From Candidatus Propionivibrio dominans (GTDB lineage Bacteria; Pseudomonadota; Gammaproteobacteria; Burkholderiales; Rhodocyclaceae), in the NCBI GenBank assembly GCA_016709335.1, contig JADJNC010000064.1:49128-113127 (forward strand): a DNA stretch of 64,000 bases, written 5' to 3'. The translations under genes and the position numbers were made by a program. The notes beneath the pieces were generated by a model. It did not search any database, was not told the origin of the DNA, and saw nothing but the letters and a program-made list of their open reading frames with translations. Of the stretch, positions 29,719-39,449 are shown piece by piece; position 1 is the stretch's first letter, and the number at the start of each line of letters is the position of its first letter.

Positions 29719-29750
29719 AAAAAGGGCAGACTGCGGTCTGCCCTTTTTTT
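29719..29750 (+). terminator. Intrinsic terminator after sucCD
   Basis: Stem AAGGGCAGAC/GTCTGCCCTT with loop TGCG, preceded by A and followed by a T run, 18 bases after the sucD stop. Confidence 0.93.
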
Positions 29751-29889
29751 GATTCCTGCCGGGCCGGTTCTCATCAGCACTAATCCAGCTTCAATAAAAA
29801 CATCAGCGATGAAGGCGGCCAGGGTGCAATGCCGGAAAATTTCCTGCCCCGGATTTTTTCCGGTGCCTATACAGTATTCTGGAGGATTT

Positions 29890-30864
29890 ATGCCCTTGTT
29901 TTTGAATGAAGCCGATGTTCGTCAACTGCTGACCATGCCACTGGCCATCGAGGCGGTTGAAGAAGCGCATCGCGAACTCTCCCTGGCCAATGCCATCGAC
30001 GTACCGCGCCAGCGTACCCGTTTGCCGAAGACCGCACTGCACATTCTGCAGGGCGCGCTGCCGGGGCGCGACGCGATCGGCTACAAGGCCTACACCAGCA
30101 ACCGTGCAGGTGTCCGTTTTCTGGTCCACGTTTTCAGCGTGTCGACCGGGATGTTGCGTGTCGTCCTCGAAGCCAATCTGTTGGGCATGATGCGTACCGG
30201 GGCGGCTTCGGGTGTGGCTACCCGCTGTCTGGCCCGCCCTGATGCCGAAGTGATGGGACTGTTCGGTGCCGGCTGGCAGGCCGAGGGGCATGTCGAGGCC
30301 ATTGCCGCCGTGCGTCCGCTCCGCCGGGTCAAGGTCTTTGCGCGCAACGCGGAGCGTCTGGCAGCGTTCTGCGGAAAGATGTCGGAGCGTCTGGGAATCG
30401 AGGTGATCGCGGCTTCATCGGCGGAAGAGACGGTGCGCGACAGTGCCATCGTCAGCACCGTTACGACATCGGCGACGCCCTTGTTTGATGCGAAATGGCT
30501 GTCACCGGGGACGCACATCAATGCGGCGGGATCGAATTCGTTGATTCGGCGTGAAGTCGGCGAGGACGTACTCAACTGCAGTCGCCTCATCGTCGTCGAC
30601 AGCGTCGAGACGGCGCTCAAGGAAGCGGGCGATCTTCTGCCCGCACTCGAAAAGGGGCGCCTGAGCGAGCGCCAACTGGTCGAGCTGGGTGAGGTGATTA
30701 TCGGCAGTCATCCCGGCCGCACTACGCCTGAAGAGATCACGCTGTTCGAGTCACAGGGCATGGCCATACAGGACATTGCGCTGGCGGTGCGGATCGAGGC
30801 GCTGGCACGCGAGCGTGGCGTGGGAATCAGGCTGCCCTATGGAGACTCGAAGTTGGGTGCTTAA
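29890..30864 (+). CDS. Ornithine cyclodeaminase / mu-crystallin family enzyme
   Basis: 324 residues from the ATG at 29890 with GGAGG at 29881-29885; the frame is open upstream, but that part has no family match and overlaps the sucD terminator. N-terminal LNEADVRQLL, the substrate Lys region YKAYTSN, NLLGMMRTGAASGVAT, and a Rossmann motif GLFGAGWQAEGHVEA near residue 118. Members include ornithine cyclodeaminase, alanine dehydrogenase and ketimine reductases, so the substrate is open. Monocistronic. Confidence 0.88.
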   Translation: MPLFLNEADVRQLLTMPLAIEAVEEAHRELSLANAIDVPRQRTRLPKTALHILQGALPGRDAIGYKAYTSNRAGVRFLVHVFSVSTGMLRVVLEANLLGMMRTGAASGVATRCLARPDAEVMGLFGAGWQAEGHVEAIAAVRPLRRVKVFARNAERLAAFCGKMSERLGIEVIAASSAEETVRDSAIVSTVTTSATPLFDAKWLSPGTHINAAGSNSLIRREVGEDVLNCSRLIVVDSVETALKEAGDLLPALEKGRLSERQLVELGEVIIGSHPGRTTPEEITLFESQGMAIQDIALAVRIEALARERGVGIRLPYGDSKLGA

Positions 30865-31149
30865 GCAATGCTCAGGCTTCGTCCAGCATCAGCCCGGATG
30901 CCCTTTGAACGCTGTTTTACGGGAGAATTAATGCGTCCTGGAGGCCTGTAAGCCCGCCTTTTGGCGTTGTTTTTTTGGCTCGATTATCAGGTCAGATTGA
31001 CTGATCTCTTGCAGAACTGTAAGAATGCACTATAGACTGCTGTTTCTCCTTCTCATTTTTCTTCTCTAAGGAGGCGGCAAGGAGATAACAGGGGCGGTAG
31101 CGGGGGCTGAAATGACCGACCTGGTCGATGCACCAGGAGAGGGATAATA
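30865..31149. other. Intergenic region before the signalling cluster
   Basis: 285 bases without a gene. A weak CGCC-TTTT-GGCG hairpin followed by TTGTTTTTTT (about 30957-30976) may terminate the preceding gene. GGAGAGGG just before 31150 is the ribosome-binding site of the kinase gene. No operator is recognised. Confidence 0.5.
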
Positions 31150-33696
31150 ATGAGCAAGACGGGATTCTGGAAAACTGACTGGTTCCTTGGCCTGGTGGTC
31201 AGTTGTGTCATGCTTGTTGCGGCCAGCAGCGACCTGATTCGCAGCCTGGAACGCAAGGCCTATGACCTTGGCGTTCAGGCATCGAGCCGTATCCCGCTTG
31301 ATCGAGTGGCAGTTATCGCGATTGATGATTCCTCAATTGCCAACATCGGACGCTGGCCATGGCCGCGTGACCGTCTGGCCAAAATGACCGATCTGCTGGC
31401 GGCCGGCAAGGCCAGGGTGGTGGCCAACACGGTTTTCTTCTTCGAGCCGCAGATCGATCCCGGCTATATCTACGTCACGCGACTGCTCGATATTCACAAG
31501 CAGGCCACAGAGAACAATGAGTCATCGCCCGGAATTGAGCAGATCGGCAGCGTGCTCAACGAAGCCGAACTGGCATTGAATACGGATCGTATTCTGGCCG
31601 AGAGCATCGGCAAGGCCGGCAATGTCCTGTTGCCCATGCTGTTTGTACTGGGTGAGCCGAAAGGACGGCCGGACAAGGATTTGCCGGAGTTCATCACACG
31701 CAACAAGCTGTCGCAGGTGGCTGACAACAGCGGCGATGTCTGGCCAACACTTTCACTGCAAATGCCGATCGAAGCGTTTGCCGTCAAGGCCGCAGCCATC
31801 GGCCACCTTAACGCCAATGCCGATATTGATGGTGCCATACGTGCTGAACCCCTGGTCTTGCGCCATTACGATCAGTACTACCCTTCGCTGTCGCTGATGA
31901 TTGCGGCGAAGAGCCTGAATCTCGGACCGGCGGATGTGCGCGTGGCGCTTGGCAAGGAAGTTCGCCTCGGCAATCTGCTTATTCCGACCGATGCGGAAAC
32001 GCAGATGAATACGTTTTTCTACAAGGAGCATGAGGGCAAGCCGGCGTTTCAGGTGGATTCCTTCTATGACGTGCTGACCGGCAAGATTCCGGCGAGCAAA
32101 TATCAGGACAAAATCGTTCTCATCGGGGCCACGGCTTCTGGCGTGGGCAGCACGCAGGTGACGCCGGTTTCACCGGCCATGCCACCGGTACTGACCCTGG
32201 CGCATGCCGTTTCAAGCATTCTGCAGGAGCATTTCTTCGTTACGCCGGAGTGGGGCATCTGGGCTTCGCTTGGCGTTTTCTTGCTGGTTGCCGCCTATCT
32301 GATCGCCCTCTTGCCACGGCTTTCGGCTGGCGTTGGCGCCATGACAACTGCGCTGATTCTGGTGTCCCTGATTGGTGCACATTTTGCCCTGATGGTAGGC
32401 AGTGCGTTGTGGATTCAGTTGATGGCACCAGCGACCCTGTTGCTGGTCGGTCATCTGCTGTTGACGACCAAGCGCTTCCTGATGACCGAGCGCGGCAAGG
32501 AAAAGTCGGAAGCCGATTCAGCCGAGTCGAACCGCATGCTGGGTCTGGCCTTCCAGGGCCAGGGTCAGCTCGACATGGCCTTCGACAAGTTTCGGAAGTG
32601 CCCGCTCGACGATGCGCTGATGGAGAATCTTTACAACCTGGCGCTGGATTTTGAGCGCAAGCGACAGTTCAACAAGGCCGAAGCGGCGTTCCGCTACATG
32701 GCCGACTACAACCCGAAGTTTCGCGATCTTGAACAGCGTCTCAACCGGGCCAAGGCCATGTCGGAAACCGTCATGCTTGGCGGTTCCGGCGGGCGGGCCA
32801 ACGCCAGTACGCTGATGCTCGGTGGCGGACAGGTCGAGAAGCCGATGCTGGGTCGTTATCAGATCGAAAAGGAACTGGGCAAGGGGGCCATGGGCGTCGT
32901 CTATCTTGGACGCGACCCCAAGATCAACCGGGTGGTGGCGATCAAGACCATGGCGCTGTCGCAGGAGTTTGAAGAAGACGAACTGGTCGAGGTGAAGGAA
33001 CGCTTCTTCCGCGAGGCAGAAACCGCCGGTCGTCTCAACCACCCGAATATCGTCACCATGTACGACGCCGGTGAAGAGCACGATCTGGCCTATATTGCCA
33101 TGGAATTCCTCAAGGGCCGCGATCTGGTGCCCTATACCAAACCCGATCACCTGTTACCGCTGTCGCAGGTGGTGAGTATCGTTGCCCGGGTAGCCGATGC
33201 GCTGGCCTATGCGCACAGCAACAACGTCGTGCACCGTGATGTGAAACCGGCCAACGTGATGTACGAACCCGAGTCGGATCAGGTCAAGGTAACTGACTTC
33301 GGTATTGCACGCATCACCGATTCGTCAAAAACCAAGACAGGTATGGTACTCGGTACGCCGAGCTACATGTCGCCTGAACAGTTGTCGGGCAAGAAAATCG
33401 ACGGGCGTTCCGATTTGTTCTCTTTGGGTGTTACGCTCTACCAGTTGGCTTGCGGCAAGCTGCCGTTTGTCGGCGATTCCATGGCGCAACTGATGTTCAA
33501 GATTGCCAATGAGGCTTACCCGGACATGCGTACCGTGAATCCGCAGGTATCCGATGGCCTGGCGGCCGTTATTGATCGTGCCCTGAGCAAGGATATGGCG
33601 CAGCGCTACCAGTCAGGTGATGAGATGGCGCGCGATTTGCGCGCATGCATGCATCAGGCGTCAGCGCAACGCCCCGATGTTGATATTCAGTTATAG
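31150..33696 (+). CDS. CHASE2-domain transmembrane Ser/Thr protein kinase
   Basis: 848 residues. An N-terminal membrane helix (about 12-27) precedes an extracytoplasmic CHASE2 sensor (about 33-335, with VAVIAIDDSSIANIGRWPWPR), then three helices at about 360-445 and a TPR-like cytosolic stretch. The kinase domain begins near 566: GKGAMGVVYLG (glycine loop), Lys in VAIKTM, HRDVKPANV near 695, DFGIARI near 716, GTPSYMSPEQ. All catalytic residues are present, so it should be active. First gene of an eight-gene run; the phosphatase starts nine bases after its stop. Thr-rich repeated MLGGG-type segments before the kinase (about 540-565) could be FHA-binding phosphosites. Confidence 0.92.
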   Translation: MSKTGFWKTDWFLGLVVSCVMLVAASSDLIRSLERKAYDLGVQASSRIPLDRVAVIAIDDSSIANIGRWPWPRDRLAKMTDLLAAGKARVVANTVFFFEPQIDPGYIYVTRLLDIHKQATENNESSPGIEQIGSVLNEAELALNTDRILAESIGKAGNVLLPMLFVLGEPKGRPDKDLPEFITRNKLSQVADNSGDVWPTLSLQMPIEAFAVKAAAIGHLNANADIDGAIRAEPLVLRHYDQYYPSLSLMIAAKSLNLGPADVRVALGKEVRLGNLLIPTDAETQMNTFFYKEHEGKPAFQVDSFYDVLTGKIPASKYQDKIVLIGATASGVGSTQVTPVSPAMPPVLTLAHAVSSILQEHFFVTPEWGIWASLGVFLLVAAYLIALLPRLSAGVGAMTTALILVSLIGAHFALMVGSALWIQLMAPATLLLVGHLLLTTKRFLMTERGKEKSEADSAESNRMLGLAFQGQGQLDMAFDKFRKCPLDDALMENLYNLALDFERKRQFNKAEAAFRYMADYNPKFRDLEQRLNRAKAMSETVMLGGSGGRANASTLMLGGGQVEKPMLGRYQIEKELGKGAMGVVYLGRDPKINRVVAIKTMALSQEFEEDELVEVKERFFREAETAGRLNHPNIVTMYDAGEEHDLAYIAMEFLKGRDLVPYTKPDHLLPLSQVVSIVARVADALAYAHSNNVVHRDVKPANVMYEPESDQVKVTDFGIARITDSSKTKTGMVLGTPSYMSPEQLSGKKIDGRSDLFSLGVTLYQLACGKLPFVGDSMAQLMFKIANEAYPDMRTVNPQVSDGLAAVIDRALSKDMAQRYQSGDEMARDLRACMHQASAQRPDVDIQL

Positions 33697-33705
33697 GGAG
33701 TTCAG

Positions 33706-34557
33706 GTGAATAGCACGCTAAGCAACGCTCTTGAAATCGTTCTTCGAACTGACCCGGGAATGGTTCGAGGGCATAACGAAGATGCGGTATTTGCCAACCC
33801 CAATCAGGGGTTCGTGATACTGGCCGATGGCATGGGGGGTTATAACGCCGGCGAAGTAGCGAGTGGCATGGCCACCATGTTGCTATCCACCGAGCTGGAA
33901 ACGGCGTTTGCCGCCAAGCCCCCCCACGAAATCGACCGAGCGAGCGGTCAGTCGTTTGCCCGTCGCTATATTCTTGACAAGATGGCGATGACCAACTCGG
34001 CCATCTATAAAACGGCAGAAAGCCAGCCCCAGTATGCCGGGATGGGGACGACGCTTGTTATGGCCCTGTTTCACGACGATCAAGTGACGGTTGCACATAT
34101 TGGCGATTCGCGCCTTTACCGCTTGCGTGGCGAAACCTTCAGTGCGATCACTCGCGACCACTCATTGCTGCAGGAGCAGATCGATAGCGGTATGATTTCT
34201 GTTGAAGAGGCCAAGTTCTCGCAGAACAAAAACCTGGTAACGCGGGCGTTGGGTGTGGATCCTGAAGTTGAAACCGAGATTCATGACTACCCGGTATTGC
34301 CCGGTGATATTTATCTGTTGTGCTCGGATGGTCTCAACGACATGGTTGAGGATGAGGAAATCCAGCTCACTCTGCAGATGCTTGCCGCCAATCTGGAACT
34401 GGCAGCGACGCAACTCATTCAAATGGCCAACGATAATGGCGGACGTGATAACGTTTCGGTAATTCTGGTCAAGGTTGTGCACGAGTTTCCTGCTCATCGG
34501 AGCTGGTGGTCGAAATTTATGGCATGGTTTAAATTAGGACGGAAAAGCGATGGCTAA
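33706..34557 (+). CDS. PP2C-family Ser/Thr protein phosphatase
   Basis: 283 residues, GTG start with GGGAG at 33696-33700. Metal-binding motifs of PPM phosphatases are complete: VRGHNEDAVF, ADGMGGYNAGEVAS, GTTLVMALF, HIGDSRLYRLR, CSDGLNDMV and GGRDNVSVILV. A short basic, Trp-rich C-terminal tail follows. It should reverse the action of the kinase next door. It overlaps the FHA gene by eight bases. Confidence 0.95.
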   Translation: MNSTLSNALEIVLRTDPGMVRGHNEDAVFANPNQGFVILADGMGGYNAGEVASGMATMLLSTELETAFAAKPPHEIDRASGQSFARRYILDKMAMTNSAIYKTAESQPQYAGMGTTLVMALFHDDQVTVAHIGDSRLYRLRGETFSAITRDHSLLQEQIDSGMISVEEAKFSQNKNLVTRALGVDPEVETEIHDYPVLPGDIYLLCSDGLNDMVEDEEIQLTLQMLAANLELAATQLIQMANDNGGRDNVSVILVKVVHEFPAHRSWWSKFMAWFKLGRKSDG

Positions 34558-35290
34558 GCTGATACTGAGCATGGACGGTCTGGTTCTCAAGGAAATTCCG
34601 CTGACCAAGGAGCGGATGAGCATTGGCCGCAAGGCAAGCAACGATATCCAGATCGATAATCTGGCGATCAGTGGCGAGCATGCGGCGGTGGTAACAATTC
34701 TCAATGATTCCTTCCTTGAAGATCTGAACAGCACCAATGGAACGCTGGTCAATAGTCAACCGGCGAAAAAGCATTTCCTGAAGAACGGTGATGTCATCGA
34801 GCTTGGCAAGTACAAGCTCAAGTATGTTGCCGAGCAGGTGCAGCAGGTTCATGAAGCCGACTTTGAAAAGACCATGATCTTGCGGCCGAGTACCCTGAAA
34901 CCGCCTCCGGCCGCTGAACAGCCTTCGGCAACCCCGGCTGAGGCTAAAAATTCATTTGCTGATACACATGCCGGCAATACGCCACCGCCGGTCGCCGCAG
35001 CGCCCCCGCCCACCGCCGCCGCGGCCACCGGAGCGATCCAGATACTCAATGGTGCCAGCGCCGGGCGCGAGCTTGAACTGACCAAGACCCTGACCACGCT
35101 CGGTAAACCCGGCGTTCAGGTGGCGGTGATCGCCAGGCGACCGCACGGCTATTTCATCACGCATGTTGAAGGGGCGCAGTACCCTGTGCTGAATGGTCAG
35201 GTGGTTGATGCCCAGGCGCATCAACTGGCTGACCACGATGTCATAGAAATTGCCGGAATCAAAATGGAGTTCTTCCTTAAAAACGCCTGA
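34550..35290 (+). CDS. FHA-domain protein
   Basis: 246 residues. FHA domain at about 20-90: MSIGRKASNDIQI, ISGEHAAVV and LNSTNGTLVN carry the Arg, Ser and Asn that bind phosphothreonine. A Pro/Ala-rich linker (about 118-165) leads to a second FHA-like fold at about 165-246 (LELTKTLTTLGKPGVQV) without the full binding signature. Probably reads phosphorylation by the upstream kinase and brings partners together. Translational overlap with the phosphatase gene. Confidence 0.9.
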   Translation: MAKLILSMDGLVLKEIPLTKERMSIGRKASNDIQIDNLAISGEHAAVVTILNDSFLEDLNSTNGTLVNSQPAKKHFLKNGDVIELGKYKLKYVAEQVQQVHEADFEKTMILRPSTLKPPPAAEQPSATPAEAKNSFADTHAGNTPPPVAAAPPPTAAAATGAIQILNGASAGRELELTKTLTTLGKPGVQVAVIARRPHGYFITHVEGAQYPVLNGQVVDAQAHQLADHDVIEIAGIKMEFFLKNA

Positions 35291-35317
35291 TCAGCCGATC
35301 ATCCGGACGTAAGTGAA

Positions 35318-37531
35318 TTGAAAAAAAACCTCGTTCGGATCGTGCTCGGCATGTTGCTGGGACTGGTTTTCCTTGGCCATTCGGCCAGGGTCTACCAGAT
35401 ACCACTGCTCAATACGCTCGATGCGTTCGTTTACGATGGTCGCCTGCGTCTGACCGCCAAGGGAGGCGTCGATGAGCGTATCGTCATCCTCGATATCGAC
35501 GAGAAAAGCCTGGCCGAGGCCGGTCGCTGGCCGTGGAGCCGCGACAAGATGGCGGCCCTGGTCACGCAGCTTTTTGACCACTACGGGATCGCCGTTCTCG
35601 GCTTCGACGTGGTGTTTGCCGAGCCGGACAACAGTTCCGGGCTGTCGTCGCTGGAAGCCATTGCCGGGGGCGAACTCAAGGGTGACGCAGGTTTTCATTC
35701 GGCATTGAAGGGGCTGCGCGGCAGCTTGAACTTTGACCGGCGTTTCGCCGAGGCATTGCGCAACCGGCAGCTCGTTCTTGGCTACTATTTCACCAATATC
35801 GACCAGGCAAACCGTAGCGGTGCATTGCCCGAACCCGTGCTTCCAGCAGGAACGTTCAAGGGCAGAAATGTGGCCTTAACGACCTGGAGCGGATTCGGCG
35901 GTAACCTGCCGGAATTCCAGAGCAGTGCAGTCAATGCCGGGCACTTCAATCCGATCGTTGATTTTGACGGCATCTCGCGCCGGGTTCCGATGCTCGTCGA
36001 ACACGACGGGAAGTACTACGAATCGCTTTCGCTGGCCATGGTGCGGGTTTTGCTCGACAAGCCGCAAGTCGTTCCCGGATACCCTGAAAGCGGGACACAT
36101 GGTGGCCTCGAGTGGCTCGATCTGCCAACCGCGCGAGGAACCTTGCGTATTCCGGTCGACGAAAACGGAGCCACTCTGATCCCCTATCGCGGCTTGCAGG
36201 GCAGTTTTACTTATCTATCGGCCGTAGATGCGCTGGCCGGGCGGCTGCAACAGGATCAGCTCAAGGGAAAGATTGTTCTGCTCGGCACGACAGCGCCGGG
36301 TTTGATGGATTTGCGGGCAACGCCCGTAGGCAGCACCTACCCGGGGGTCGAGATTCATGCCAACCTGGTCGCCGGCATCCTGGATGCGGCGATCAAGCAA
36401 AAACCTTCCTATGTTCTTGGCGCCGATGTTCTGCTGCTCTCATTCTGCTGTTTTCTTCTGGCTTTCCTGTTACCGGTTCTTTCGCCCTTGCGGGCGACCT
36501 TGTTGTCGATCGCAGTCCTGCTGGTGGTGACAGCACTCAATTTCGCCTTGTGGGTGTCCGGCCTGGTGATGCCTCTGGCTTCAGTCGTTTCGGCCATTCT
36601 CTCGCTGTTTGCGTTGAACATGTCCTGGGGCTACTTCGTCGAGTCACGCAGCAAGCGCCAGTTTACCGAGCTTTTTGGCCAGTACGTGCCGCCCGAACTG
36701 GTCGATGAAATGGCGCGTGACCCCGAACGTTACAGCATGGAAGGCAAAAACGAAGAGCTGACCGTACTTTTCTCGGATGTGCGCGGCTTTACCAGCATTT
36801 CGGAGGGGCTCGACCCCAAGGAACTGACACAGCTGATGAACGAGTATCTTGGCGCAATGACCAAAGTGGTCCAGAAAAATCGGGGCACACTCGACAAATA
36901 CATCGGTGATGCGATCATGGCCTTCTGGGGTGCGCCGGTAGCCGATGTAGAACATGCCCGCCATGCCGTGATGACCGCGCTGGAAATGCAGTCCGAGTTG
37001 CGCAAGCTCGATGAACCGTTCAAGGCACGTGGCTGGCCGGCACTGCATGTCGGCGTCGGCATCAATAGCGGTACGATGACGGTAGGTGACATGGGGTCGA
37101 AAGTACGCAAGTCCTACACGGTCATGGGCGATGCCGTAAATCTCGGTTCGCGGCTGGAGGGGATTACAAAACAGTACGGTGTCGGAATTATTGTGAGCGA
37201 CAGCACCAGAGCCCTGGTCAAGGACTTTGTCTATCGTGAACTTGATCGGGTTCGAGTCAAGGGCAAGGATGAGCCGGTCGGGATCTTCGAGCCTCTGGGG
37301 ACGGCAAAAGAAATCGACAAGGCCGTACTGGACGAGCTCAAAATCTGGAATCAGGCCTTGCGCCTCTACCGCCAGCAGGATTGGGACCAAGCCGAGCTAC
37401 AGTTGTACAATCTGTCGCGAATGAGTCCGGAGCGCACCCTTTATGAGGTTTACACGAAGCGTATCGTTCATTATCGCGCCAATCCGCCAGGCGAGGCCTG
37501 GGACGGTGTAACCACGTTTGAAACAAAGTGA
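35318..37531 (+). CDS. CHASE2-domain class III adenylate/guanylate cyclase
   Basis: 737 residues if started at TTG 35318 (no strong ribosome-binding site; an ATG at 35351 is an alternative). N-terminal helix, CHASE2 domain (about 30-340, IVILDIDEKSLAEAGRWPWSR, much like the kinase's), three helices at about 365-445, then a cyclase domain from about 478. Metal-binding Asp residues are in LFSDVRGF and YIGDAIMAFW; substrate-selecting Lys in TLDKYIGD and transition-state Asn/Arg in GDAVNLGSRLEG are present. The Lys favours ATP, so cAMP is the likely product. CHASE2 shared with the kinase suggests a common or related periplasmic signal. Confidence 0.92.
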   Translation: MKKNLVRIVLGMLLGLVFLGHSARVYQIPLLNTLDAFVYDGRLRLTAKGGVDERIVILDIDEKSLAEAGRWPWSRDKMAALVTQLFDHYGIAVLGFDVVFAEPDNSSGLSSLEAIAGGELKGDAGFHSALKGLRGSLNFDRRFAEALRNRQLVLGYYFTNIDQANRSGALPEPVLPAGTFKGRNVALTTWSGFGGNLPEFQSSAVNAGHFNPIVDFDGISRRVPMLVEHDGKYYESLSLAMVRVLLDKPQVVPGYPESGTHGGLEWLDLPTARGTLRIPVDENGATLIPYRGLQGSFTYLSAVDALAGRLQQDQLKGKIVLLGTTAPGLMDLRATPVGSTYPGVEIHANLVAGILDAAIKQKPSYVLGADVLLLSFCCFLLAFLLPVLSPLRATLLSIAVLLVVTALNFALWVSGLVMPLASVVSAILSLFALNMSWGYFVESRSKRQFTELFGQYVPPELVDEMARDPERYSMEGKNEELTVLFSDVRGFTSISEGLDPKELTQLMNEYLGAMTKVVQKNRGTLDKYIGDAIMAFWGAPVADVEHARHAVMTALEMQSELRKLDEPFKARGWPALHVGVGINSGTMTVGDMGSKVRKSYTVMGDAVNLGSRLEGITKQYGVGIIVSDSTRALVKDFVYRELDRVRVKGKDEPVGIFEPLGTAKEIDKAVLDELKIWNQALRLYRQQDWDQAELQLYNLSRMSPERTLYEVYTKRIVHYRANPPGEAWDGVTTFETK

Positions 37532-37576
37532 TGACAGGCAGCACTCAGGAGCAAGGCTAAGGTCAGTGGAGACAAG

Positions 37577-38344
37577 ATGAAAGTCAGAATTCTTGGCTGT
37601 AGCGGTGGTATCGGAGGGCGTCATCTGCGCACCACCTCGATGCTCGTCGATCATGACATCCTGATTGACGCTGGTACCGGCGTGGCCGATCTCTCGCTCG
37701 CCGAACTGGCCATGATCGACCATGTGTTCATTACCCATTCACATCTGGATCATATTGCCGCGCTGCCCCTGATGATCGACTCGATTGCCGATATGCGCGA
37801 CAAGCCTGTAACGGTTTATGCCTCCGATGCCACGCTGGAAATCATCCAGAATCACATCTTCAACTGGGCGATCTGGCCTGATTTCAGCGAGATATCGATT
37901 CGTGAACAAGCGGTAATGCGATACAAGGCGATTCGTCTCGGGCAGAAAATCCGTTTTGGTGAACGCACAATTACGGCAGTGCCGGCCGAACATACGGTTC
38001 CGGCCGTCGGCTATCATCTGGATTCCGGAGCCGGCAGCCTGGTGTTTACCGGCGACACGACGACCAATGACGCTGTCTGGCCGGTAATCAACAAGATCGT
38101 CAATCTGCGCTACCTGATCATCGAAACCGCGTTCTCGAATCAGGAAAAGCGCCTGGCCATCATGTCGAAACATCTTTGTCCGAGTATGCTGGGAGACGAA
38201 CTTGCCAAACTGGTCCGCGATGCCACAATCTATATTTCGCACCTGAAGCCCGGCCAGATCGAATTGATCATGGGAGAGATCGAGGAATGTGCCGGTGATT
38301 TCAAACCCAGGATGCTGCAAAACAACCAGGTTTTTGAGTTCTGA
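37577..38344 (+). CDS. Metallo-beta-lactamase-fold protein, putative cyclic-nucleotide phosphodiesterase
   Basis: 255 residues. MBL signature THSHLDHIAALP near residue 56, with other ligands in PAEHTVPAVGYH, TGDTTTND and YISHLKPGQ. The length and the N-terminal GCSGGIGGRHLRTTSML with few extra domains resemble class II 3',5'-cAMP phosphodiesterases of the MBL fold more than RNase Z or lactonases. The place between a cyclase and a cNMP-binding protein supports cyclic-nucleotide breakdown. The fold is certain; the substrate is inferred. Confidence 0.8.
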   Translation: MKVRILGCSGGIGGRHLRTTSMLVDHDILIDAGTGVADLSLAELAMIDHVFITHSHLDHIAALPLMIDSIADMRDKPVTVYASDATLEIIQNHIFNWAIWPDFSEISIREQAVMRYKAIRLGQKIRFGERTITAVPAEHTVPAVGYHLDSGAGSLVFTGDTTTNDAVWPVINKIVNLRYLIIETAFSNQEKRLAIMSKHLCPSMLGDELAKLVRDATIYISHLKPGQIELIMGEIEECAGDFKPRMLQNNQVFEF

Positions 38345-38347
38345 GCC

Positions 38348-39433
38348 ATGACGATTGAAACAATGCCAAGCACTGCCAAAGCTGTAGGAGAGGACGTTCT
38401 GCGCCAGTTGGAGCCCATCCGTTCTCTTTCCGGCATGCGTTTGCACGAGTTGTCGACCTTGTGTACGTACGAGGTGGTGAGTAGGGGGCTTGACCCATTC
38501 CGTTTTCAGGGTGTATCCGGGCAGTCAGTTTACCTGATGTCGGGGGAACTCAAACTGACTTTTGACGACGGATCGTCCTGTGTTCTGGTTGGCGGCAGCG
38601 AGACCTCACACTGGCCGCTGGCCAAGCGCCCCCCCTTCGTGCGCGATGCCAAGGCCATCACTGACATCGAACTGATCCGCGTCGACGATCAGATGCTCGA
38701 CATCATGATGACCTGGGATCAGTTCTCCGGCGGCAGCGATACCCCCGCCGGCAACCCGGAAGCTACCGACTGGCGCCTGATGTCGGGAGCCTTCCGTCTG
38801 CAGAGCCTGACTGACGGCGCGCTGTCGCGTCTGCCTTCGGCAAGTATCGATGAGCTTTTCAGGCGTTTTGAACGGATCAGGTGCAAAGCTGGCGAAATCA
38901 TCCTGCGTGAAGGCGACGAAGGCGATTTCTACTACATCATTGAAAATGGTCGCTGCTCCGTTTCGCGCAAGGTCGGCGGCGTCGATATGTCTCTGGCCGA
39001 ACTGAAAGCCGGCGATGCTTTCGGAGAAGAAGCGCTGGTGGCTGAAAGCACGCGCAATGCGACGGTCTGCATGAAAACAGCCGGTGTACTGCTGCGCCTC
39101 AAGAAGAGCGACTTTATCGAGTTGTTGCGCGAGCCCTTGCTCAAGCGACTGTCATGGACCGAGGCCGGACAGCATGTCGCTGCGGGTGCCCTATGGCTCG
39201 ATGTGCGGTATCCGTCGGAATACCAGAATGACCGTCTGCCGGGTGCGGTTAACGTTCCCCTGAGTGAAATCCGTAATGCCATTGACGTGCTTGACCGCCA
39301 GCCTGAATACATCGTCTATTGTCAAAGTGGGCGGCGCAGTTCAGCGGCAGCCTTTCTGCTCTCGCAACGGGGCTATCGTGCCTGCTGGCTCGAAGATGGC
39401 CTGCAGGCCAGTGCGCTGTCAGTGCGCAATTAA
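38348..39433 (+). CDS. Cyclic-nucleotide-binding / rhodanese fusion protein
   Basis: 361 residues, three bases after the phosphodiesterase. Residues about 25-140 look like a degenerate cNMP-binding fold. Residues about 160-265 form a standard one, with IILREGDEGDFYYIIENG and a phosphate cassette FGEEALVAESTRNATV that keeps the Glu and Arg needed to bind a cyclic nucleotide. A rhodanese domain follows (about 275-355) with its active Cys in YCQSGRRSSAA. No DNA-binding helix-turn-helix is present, so it is not a CRP-type regulator. Probable receptor for the nucleotide made by the cyclase upstream; the rhodanese output is unknown. Confidence 0.88.
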   Translation: MTIETMPSTAKAVGEDVLRQLEPIRSLSGMRLHELSTLCTYEVVSRGLDPFRFQGVSGQSVYLMSGELKLTFDDGSSCVLVGGSETSHWPLAKRPPFVRDAKAITDIELIRVDDQMLDIMMTWDQFSGGSDTPAGNPEATDWRLMSGAFRLQSLTDGALSRLPSASIDELFRRFERIRCKAGEIILREGDEGDFYYIIENGRCSVSRKVGGVDMSLAELKAGDAFGEEALVAESTRNATVCMKTAGVLLRLKKSDFIELLREPLLKRLSWTEAGQHVAAGALWLDVRYPSEYQNDRLPGAVNVPLSEIRNAIDVLDRQPEYIVYCQSGRRSSAAAFLLSQRGYRACWLEDGLQASALSVRN

Positions 39434-39449
39434 CCGGGTATTCAACAGC

